This document shows positions 16,480-20,670 of a DNA stretch of 20,670 bases, in pieces. This DNA is from a virus. Both the position numbers and the translations under genes were made by a program. How positions within the stretch are numbered: the stretch's first letter is position 1; every line of letters starts with the position of its first letter. Location of the stretch: positions 1-20,670 of the IMG/VR virus record IMGVR_UViG_3300046002_003411. One strand, written 5' to 3'. The notes under the pieces were generated by a model, which worked only from the letters and a program-made list of their open reading frames with translations, searched no databases and was not told where the DNA came from.

Positions 16480-17844
16480 TTACCAATAACGACCCCCTCC
16501 ACTAAGCCCAAGACTTTTTGCAAATCTTGGCAATGAGCAAGCCCAGTACCCTGCGGTCGTTTTATCTGTCTTTTCTGGACAATTATGTCTATCTGAGAAT
16601 GCTTTTCTAGCTTTAGGGTCTTTTAATTTAACGGCCAAATTACCACCACCTGCTTTAGCTCCGAATGAAACTTTCTTAATATTACCACTACTTGGGTCCT
16701 TAACGTAAACATAAAATTTCTTTGACCCACCTCGTTTAGGTTTATTAAGCTCAACGTTTTTACCTTTATATTCGGCCTCAGCGATAATCTGTTTGATTCC
16801 GTTTAATACGTCAGATTCGCTCACATTATCATTAGGTTTATCTTTTAATTCCTTATTTAAAATCTGTTTGGCTGATTTTTCATCACCTTTAAGGATATTA
16901 CGTATAATCAATGCCAACATTGGTGCGCCTAACGCGGCTATTTGTGTAAATGTTGGAAGATGTTCAACCATTTCATCCTCTGAAACCAAATCATCGTTAG
17001 ATTCTTCCTCATATATCGCATTTAACAGTATTTCTTTACCGTTAAGGTAAGTTAGCTTCGGTATAGCAGAATTAACAATGAATTCATCGTTCTCATTCAA
17101 TGATATAAGATTAGAACCCCTAAGAGCTTTAACTTCTTTTAATAATTGAATGTACTTGTCAGAACCATATCTGAATACAGACTCACCCAAAGGTATCTTA
17201 TTATCCAAATGGTACTTAAGACCACCTGAAACTGAAACGGGAACCGTCAACTCCATGGGTTTGGACCACTCTAAGAATATCTCTTCTATGTCATCGCCCA
17301 ACGACATCTCATCGATTTGTTCATCATCCATTCCATCGGAATCAGGTTGGTTATCGTCAACATTATTGTCGTCCTTAATCTCTGAATCAGATTCTTGATT
17401 ATTATCATCAGCACCGCTGGTTTCAATTTTATCTATTATATCCTTTCGGTCAGAATCATCCATATCAGCGGTATTAGTTGCTGATATTACAGAATTAATT
17501 ACGAATTTTTCCAATTCAAAATCAGGATTATCTAAACCCTTTTCATAATCCCTTAACGACTGTCCGATTTTACCCGCTAATTGTTGAATAAATTTCTTAG
17601 GGTCACTTTCCTCATCAGCCTCAACACCAGCGTCAAAAGGTTTTTTTTCAAAAGGATTATCATTATCACCACCTACTTCATCAGGTGTGTCTTGGTTGTC
17701 ATCACCAAAACTTGGCTCAGGAGCTGGTTGATCGCCAACGCTAGGTGCGGTGTCCATACCGCCATCAGATGCTGTCGGTGCGTCTAATTTAAGCTTATAT
17801 TTGGTTTCATCTAAGGCGTAACCGTTCTCTTCATCAGAAAACAA
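16480..17844 (-). CDS. Acidic protein with C-terminal RHNC...YWAC module; probable -1 frameshift extension
   Basis: The frame holds 454 codons from a TTG at 17844. It has no good start: the first ATG is at 17757, and the frame stays open further upstream into the A10 run at 17883-17892. A -1 shift there joins it to the 273-aa ORF without a stop, giving about 739 residues, so I think it is mainly made as a fusion. The first 200 residues are acidic, Asp/Pro/Asn-rich and probably disordered; a mid part (about 185-310) looks folded. The C-terminus has KKFYVYVKDPSSG followed by KARKAFSDRHNC and TTAGYWACSLPRFAKSL, a short cysteine module I have met in many phage proteins, and ends GGGRYW. Virion or head function is inferred from context. 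Confidence 0.78.
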   Translation of the reverse strand: MFSDEENGYALDETKYKLKLDAPTASDGGMDTAPSVGDQPAPEPSFGDDNQDTPDEVGGDNDNPFEKKPFDAGVEADEESDPKKFIQQLAGKIGQSLRDYEKGLDNPDFELEKFVINSVISATNTADMDDSDRKDIIDKIETSGADDNNQESDSEIKDDNNVDDNQPDSDGMDDEQIDEMSLGDDIEEIFLEWSKPMELTVPVSVSGGLKYHLDNKIPLGESVFRYGSDKYIQLLKEVKALRGSNLISLNENDEFIVNSAIPKLTYLNGKEILLNAIYEEESNDDLVSEDEMVEHLPTFTQIAALGAPMLALIIRNILKGDEKSAKQILNKELKDKPNDNVSESDVLNGIKQIIAEAEYKGKNVELNKPKRGGSKKFYVYVKDPSSGNIKKVSFGAKAGGGNLAVKLKDPKARKAFSDRHNCPEKTDKTTAGYWACSLPRFAKSLGLSGGGRYW

Positions 17845-17876
17845 ACCTGTTGAAATACCGTCAGCTTTAGTTTCGG

Positions 17877-18698
17877 TTAGTGTTTTTTTTTTCCAGTTAC
17901 TTTCTCAAGAATAGATATAATCTCCTCATTGGATAGATTTTTAAGTATTGACTCAGCTGTCAAAATCTGTTCTTTCTTACGCTCACCTGTGGCAACGGAA
18001 ACCGCTTCATCAATCTTGTTTATTGTTTCCAAGATGCTCAATTGACGCTTAACTGCGATATTACCATTCTTTACTGATACGTCTTTACCGTCACCCAACA
18101 AAACTCGGTTTATTCTGGATTCATTCTTAGATAGTTTTACATCTTCAAACTCATCCAAAACGTCTTGTTCAGCTAAATTATCACCGAACGCGTCCTCGTC
18201 TTTACCTTCTTTAGAATCAAATGACAACTCAGCACCCGCCTTATCAAGTATATATTCTTCATTACCACCCATACCTTTAGTGGCAGATAGTTTTTGATTC
18301 GATTTATACGGATGATGTTCTGAAATCAAATTATCATCTTCAAAAACATTAATATTTGATTTGGTACCCATAGCCTCACATAAGGACATGAATTTAAGGT
18401 TAAGCTGCTTTATCGCTTTTGCATATGATGGGAATACCCATTCTTTTTTATTCTTAAGGCCACCGATATATTTAAAATCTTCTTTAATCAAGTCACCAAC
18501 ACCATCACTGATTTTGATATAATACTCGTGATTCTCTCTTACGATTCCGTACACTTTACCATCTGGGCCCATTTTAGTTAGCTCAATGACCGAACGATCG
18601 ACACCTTCTTTTATTTGGGTCTGATTCATTAGTTCAATCATTCTGTTAATCTGTTCGTTACCCTTAAGGCCTGTCGGTTTGATTGCGATTTTACTCAT
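17877..18698 (-). CDS. Hypothetical late protein, zero-frame product of a frameshift pair (273 aa)
   Basis: A 273-aa product beginning MSKIAIKPTGLKGNEQINRM. The N-terminal third (SVIELTKMGPDGKVYGIVRE, then NHEYYIKIS, DFKYIGGLKNKKEW and YAKAIKQLNLKF) is a conserved block I recall from structural-region proteins of uncultured T4-like phages, where I believe it is the start of a much longer protein. Residues 140-200 are acidic; the end is helical (ILKNLSNEEIISILEKV). It terminates TGKKKH just two codons past an A10 run, while the next ORF is open in the -1 frame across that run. This could be programmed slippage, a real split, or a homopolymer error. The leader is A-rich, with no promoter motif. 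Confidence 0.82.
   Translation of the reverse strand: MSKIAIKPTGLKGNEQINRMIELMNQTQIKEGVDRSVIELTKMGPDGKVYGIVRENHEYYIKISDGVGDLIKEDFKYIGGLKNKKEWVFPSYAKAIKQLNLKFMSLCEAMGTKSNINVFEDDNLISEHHPYKSNQKLSATKGMGGNEEYILDKAGAELSFDSKEGKDEDAFGDNLAEQDVLDEFEDVKLSKNESRINRVLLGDGKDVSVKNGNIAVKRQLSILETINKIDEAVSVATGERKKEQILTAESILKNLSNEEIISILEKVTGKKKH
17883..17892 (-). promoter_or_regulatory. A10 slippery run, candidate -1 frameshift or slippage site
   Basis: On the minus strand the zero frame reads GGA AAA AAA AAA CAC TAA. A -1 slip, or one added A in the transcript, gives AAA ACA CTA ACC GAA and continues with no stop into the 454-codon ORF. The zero-frame stop lies 3 nt after the run. Confidence 0.6.
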
Positions 18699-18714
18699 TT
18701 TATATTATTTTTTT

Positions 18715-18984
18715 TTAAGCTACAGGGCCATAATAACCCCCTATTATTGACGTACCTCGCATTACGTTTATTGGTACTCCTAACAAATACACCGCACCAG
18801 TCACTGAAGATATTGAATTAATCATAATGTCAAAATTACTACCAGCGTCTAACGCCATAGATGTTCCATTAATTATTGCAGAACCACCACCAGTTCCGAC
18901 ATATACCTGCATATACGTATAGGCACTTAGTGTTGCACCGCTGGCTGGTTGAATTATTGGTAGTATTCCGTGAAAACTAGACAT
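18715..18984 (-). CDS. Small repeated-family protein, copy B (89 aa)
   Basis: An 89-aa beta-rich, Gly/Ser/Ile-rich protein paralogous to the first ~85 residues of the next gene upstream. The shared pattern runs from MSSF through PASGATLSAYTY, VYxGTGGGSAxING, I-M-x-NSIS and the YLxGxPI strand. There are no Cys, few charges and no signal peptide. The composition fits a compact beta domain such as a capsid decoration or fibre-tip protein, but I recognise no named family. It has its own promoter-like motif 12 nt upstream and an A-rich leader (CCTAAAAAA before ATG). Confidence 0.8.
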   Translation of the reverse strand: MSSFHGILPIIQPASGATLSAYTYMQVYVGTGGGSAIINGTSMALDAGSNFDIMINSISSVTGAVYLLGVPINVMRGTSIIGGYYGPVA

Positions 18985-18996
18985 TTTTTTAGGTTA

Positions 18997-19010
18997 TAAT
19001 AGTAAATATG
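18997..19010 (-). promoter_or_regulatory. Late-promoter-like motif, 89-aa gene
   Basis: The minus strand reads CATATTTACTATTA, identical over 14 bases to the terminase copy, and ends 12 nt before the ATG at 18984. Confidence 0.55.
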
Positions 19011-19031
19011 CGAATCTTTGTAAAATATCAT

Positions 19032-19481
19032 TTAGTTAAATATAATTATGCCACCATTAGTGAGCGTACCGTTTTGGAATATAACACCACTAGTTATAAT
19101 AAGCTTACCTCCTGACTGAATAATTAGCGTACCATTAATTGTAAGGTTCCCATTAACGGTATAAGTTTCCCCTGAATAAATCGTGAACGTACCCTCAATA
19201 AGGTTTGGTAAAATTAATGGCTCTATAATATAACCGCTTAAAGTAGGTGTACCTTGGAATACACTGATTGGTAAGCCGAATAAGTATAGGTTACCCATAA
19301 CCGCTGATATCGAATTAACCATTATTTTTATGTTCGACCGCGCCGAAATAACAAAGGGTAGACCGTTTATGGTGGCAGAACCACCACCTGTACCTGCATA
19401 GACCTCAATATACGTATATGCGCTTAATGTAGCACCGCTGGCTGGGTGAATTATCGAAGGCCTACCATAAAAGCTAGACAT
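19032..19481 (-). CDS. Repeated-family protein, copy A, with beta-helix-like tail (149 aa)
   Basis: A 149-aa protein. Residues 1-85 are paralogous to the 89-aa neighbour (MSSFYGRPSIIHPASGATLS against MSSFHGILPIIQPASGATLS). Residues 92-149 are extra and consist of short repeats alternating Ile/Leu/Thr strands with Asn-Gly and Ser-Gly turns (YTVNGNLTINGTLIIQSGGK). This pattern is typical of right-handed beta-helix or carbohydrate-facing fibre structures. A surface-exposed virion protein is therefore plausible, though not shown. The two genes probably arose by tandem duplication with later gain or loss of the tail. A promoter-like motif lies 9 nt upstream. Confidence 0.8.
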   Translation of the reverse strand: MSSFYGRPSIIHPASGATLSAYTYIEVYAGTGGGSATINGLPFVISARSNIKIMVNSISAVMGNLYLFGLPISVFQGTPTLSGYIIEPLILPNLIEGTFTIYSGETYTVNGNLTINGTLIIQSGGKLIITSGVIFQNGTLTNGGIIIFN

Positions 19482-19490
19482 TAGCAGTTT

Positions 19491-19504
19491 TTACTATAAA
19501 TATG
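19491..19504 (-). promoter_or_regulatory. Late-promoter-like motif, 149-aa gene
   Basis: The minus strand reads CATATTTATAGTAA followed by AAACTG, 9 nt before the ATG at 19481. On the plus strand the same bases contain the start codon of the 36-codon ORF, so the site lies between divergent units. Confidence 0.5.
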
Positions 19505-19612
19505 AATAATCTTAAAAGAATTAAGTCAACATGGTTTGAATTTCACGAGTTGAGTGAAATTGCTAAAGCGCGTTGGTGTATTAACTCGTTTATTTCTCAC
19601 ACGCTGTATTAG
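19502..19612 (+). CDS. Possible 36-residue peptide, divergent strand
   Basis: ATG at 19502 to TAG at 19610-19612 on the plus strand. The peptide, beginning MNNLKRIKSTWFEFHELSEI, is protein-like in composition, with Trp, Phe and His spaced as in an amphipathic helix. The gap before the next plus-strand gene is short (47 nt). Its ATG overlaps the promoter-like element of the minus-strand gene, so the start could be fortuitous. No family recognised. Confidence 0.4.
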   Translation: MNNLKRIKSTWFEFHELSEIAKARWCINSFISHTLY

Positions 19613-19659
19613 TTGATATATTAAAAATTAACGATTATATTTCCGATAAATTTAAATAT

Positions 19660-19899
19660 ATGGTCCAAGTAATTGAACTTACGCACTCTGAAAAAGTAAA
19701 AATGTATCAAACGGTAGAAAAAGATACGTTGATTGAAATGCTGATAACCGCAAACAATGTTATTACCCGACTAACGGAAGCAAACACCTTTCGTATAGCC
19801 GATGTTAGCAGTACATATTGTAGCTGTCAGCAATCTCAATGTTATTTAACGAATGGTAGTTATATTTGTGCGACTTGTAATAGAGTTATTGGAAAGTAG
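19660..19899 (+). CDS. Small protein with C-terminal Cys cluster (79 aa)
   Basis: A 79-aa plus-strand gene, one of few on this strand. The N-terminal half is helical, of the pattern EKVKMYQTVEKDTLIEMLIT, which I have seen in small phage proteins of unknown role. The C-terminal part carries YCSCQQSQC and YICATC (five Cys), a likely small zinc-binding knuckle. The ATG follows an AT-rich leader without Shine-Dalgarno. It is divergent from the late genes, so it may belong to a different expression class (early or middle). Its stop lies 9 nt from the stop of the truncated ORF on the other strand. Confidence 0.75.
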   Translation: MVQVIELTHSEKVKMYQTVEKDTLIEMLITANNVITRLTEANTFRIADVSSTYCSCQQSQCYLTNGSYICATCNRVIGK

Positions 19900-19908
19900 C
19901 CAAAATAT

Positions 19909-20049
19909 TTATGCTAGCGTTGGGGTTTGGTAGTTTATTGACACTTTTTCAACCAATCTAATAAACCAATCATTTAAAGTTTCCGTATCCAAAGGTGGTT
20001 TATTACATGTACCTTTTATTAAAACGTGTAGGTGGTCTGGTGTGAACAT
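19909..20049 (-). pseudogene. Truncated SAM-decarboxylase-like (SpeD-type) phage protein, 46 codons
   Basis: A 46-codon minus-strand ORF: MFTPDHLHVLIKG, then TCNKPPLDTETLNDWFIRLV, ending QTPTLA. The H-L-H-V-L-I-K-G...N-K-P-P-L...LVEKV pattern is the N-terminal part of a conserved phage protein related to S-adenosylmethionine decarboxylase, usually about 110-130 residues by my recollection. The later part, with conserved glycines and the IETSH motif, is missing: the frame stops 9 nt from the convergent 79-aa gene, leaving no room for it. A promoter-like element (GATATTTATGAGCAAAA) lies 16 nt upstream, so the fragment may still be expressed. Either a decayed remnant or a short derivative. Confidence 0.6.
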
Positions 20050-20065
20050 AGCATAATCTTTTGCT

Positions 20066-20075
20066 CATAAATATC
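20066..20075 (-). promoter_or_regulatory. Weak promoter-like motif before truncated SpeD-like ORF
   Basis: The minus strand reads GATATTTATG followed by AGCAAAA, close to the CATATTTAT core and placed 16 nt before the ATG at 20049. It is the poorest match of the set. Confidence 0.3.
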
Positions 20076-20117
20076 AGATTAAATCGGAAAAAATAACCCG
20101 ATGAATAATAAAATACA

Positions 20118-20144
20118 AGCGGTAAAAAAATAATTATAACCGCT
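20118..20144 (-). terminator. Weak hairpin after the KTSC gene
   Basis: AGCGGT and ACCGCT form a 6-bp stem with a 15-nt AT-rich loop, 50 nt past the stop of the 143-aa gene. On the minus strand it is followed by TTGTATTTTATTATT. The stem is short and the loop large, so this is only a possible terminator. The rest of the 20050-20193 gap holds a second weak hairpin (ATCGG/CCGAT at 20083-20102) and nothing else I can support. Confidence 0.3.
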
Positions 20145-20193
20145 ATCGACCCATCACCAATAACTTTATGTTAACCAAGTTCGTAATCGAATA

Positions 20194-20625
20194 TCATTGA
20201 AATCTTTTTGTCATCTCAATACCTTTCTCGCATTCTTTTACTATCTTAGCTAAAATATCAGGTGAGCTATACGTGTCGCTACTAGATATGATTGATAAGA
20301 CTCTATCCACTACCGATGATACTATATTGGTCACTTCTAATTCAACATATTTTTCGATATCCTCCTCAATTAATTTGGGTTCGATAGCATCCAACTTAGT
20401 GGCATTATATTTTTTTATGTGACTATCCAAGACCTTACCTTGACTATCCGCCAACTCGAATCGCGTGTAATCAATGTTTTCAACCCCTTCATAGATATAT
20501 CTGGCGCCTCTTTTGAAAGTAACCTCCAATGTTTTATTAGTTGAGTCATATACAGAACCCAGAATATTACTTGATTTGTAATAAGCAGTAGTCTTATTAC
20601 CCTTCGTCTCTTTTCTTATTATCAT
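20194..20625 (-). CDS. KTSC-domain protein (143 aa)
   Basis: Residues about 16-70 fit the KTSC domain: SSNILGSVYDSTNKTLEVTF, then KRGARYIYEGVENIDYTRFE and SQGKVLDSHIKK. This small beta domain is common in phages and bacteria and is sometimes fused to nucleic-acid enzymes; its own function is unknown. Residues 75-143 are a separate helical, acidic part (EEDIEKYVELEVTNIVSSVV). It may overlap the upstream partial frame by the sequence ATGA, a sign of translational coupling. Not obviously part of the head module; more likely an accessory gene next to it. Confidence 0.82.
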   Translation of the reverse strand: MIIRKETKGNKTTAYYKSSNILGSVYDSTNKTLEVTFKRGARYIYEGVENIDYTRFELADSQGKVLDSHIKKYNATKLDAIEPKLIEEDIEKYVELEVTNIVSSVVDRVLSIISSSDTYSSPDILAKIVKECEKGIEMTKRFQ

Positions 20626-20669
20626 AATTCGTTTCGTTTTAAAATCACGCTCGTTATCTTATTACTGTC
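20622..20669 (-). CDS. Possible C-terminal end of a gene cut by the right edge
   Basis: A minus-strand frame entering from the right edge gives 15 residues (DSNKITSVILKRNEL) and stops at TGA overlapping the KTSC gene ATG as ATGA. That junction is typical of coupled phage genes, but so short an open frame can occur by chance. Confidence 0.3.
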   Translation of the reverse strand, partial: DSNKITSVILKRNEL

Positions 20670-20670
20670 A

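Noticed and set aside
1-20670. tRNA genes, CRISPR arrays, insertion sequences or integrase sites
   Set aside because: I saw no cloverleaf, regular repeat-spacer pattern, transposase or integrase motif; the only mobile element visible is the intein.

Overview
The window looks like part of the head-assembly region of a T4-related contractile-tailed phage (Caudoviricetes). Five genes match T4 by motif and order. Read along the minus strand they are large terminase (gp17 type), portal (gp20), prohead protease (gp21), scaffold core (gp22) and major capsid protein (gp23). The DNA is AT-rich. Almost no gene has a Shine-Dalgarno sequence; leaders are A-rich instead, as in phages of Bacteroidota. That host is an inference, not shown directly.

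Layout. At 1-340 there is the tail of a plus-strand gene, a hairpin terminator, a doubtful 30-codon ORF, and a strong bidirectional terminator facing the capsid gene. From 353 to 11665 is the head module: capsid, scaffold, protease, an unknown 141-aa protein, a cupin, a helical 251-aa protein, the portal interrupted by a 499-aa HNH intein, an 80-aa protein, and the terminase. From 11705 to 18698 is a block of mostly unrecognised genes, probably late or virion proteins. Several carry short cysteine modules seen in many large phages, and one pair of ORFs is joined by a -1 shift across an A10 run. From 18715 to 19481 lie two paralogous small proteins. From 19502 to the end is a mixed-strand stretch: two small plus-strand ORFs, a truncated SAM-decarboxylase-like ORF, a KTSC-domain gene and a cut-off gene.

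How it works together. The scaffold and capsid proteins would assemble on the portal. The protease would then cleave them at (L/I)-x-E sites, several of which are visible, and the terminase would package DNA through the portal. A recurring element, minus-strand CATATTTA(T/C)nnTAnAA, lies 9-14 nt before five start codons and occurs twice, further upstream, before the scaffold gene. It is a good candidate for this phage's late promoter.

The most notable points are the A10 frameshift candidate (17883-17892), the portal intein with three zinc-finger motifs plus HNH and a Lys in place of the penultimate His, the promoter motif, the 440-aa multi-domain cysteine-module protein, and the truncated SpeD-like gene missed because it is so short.
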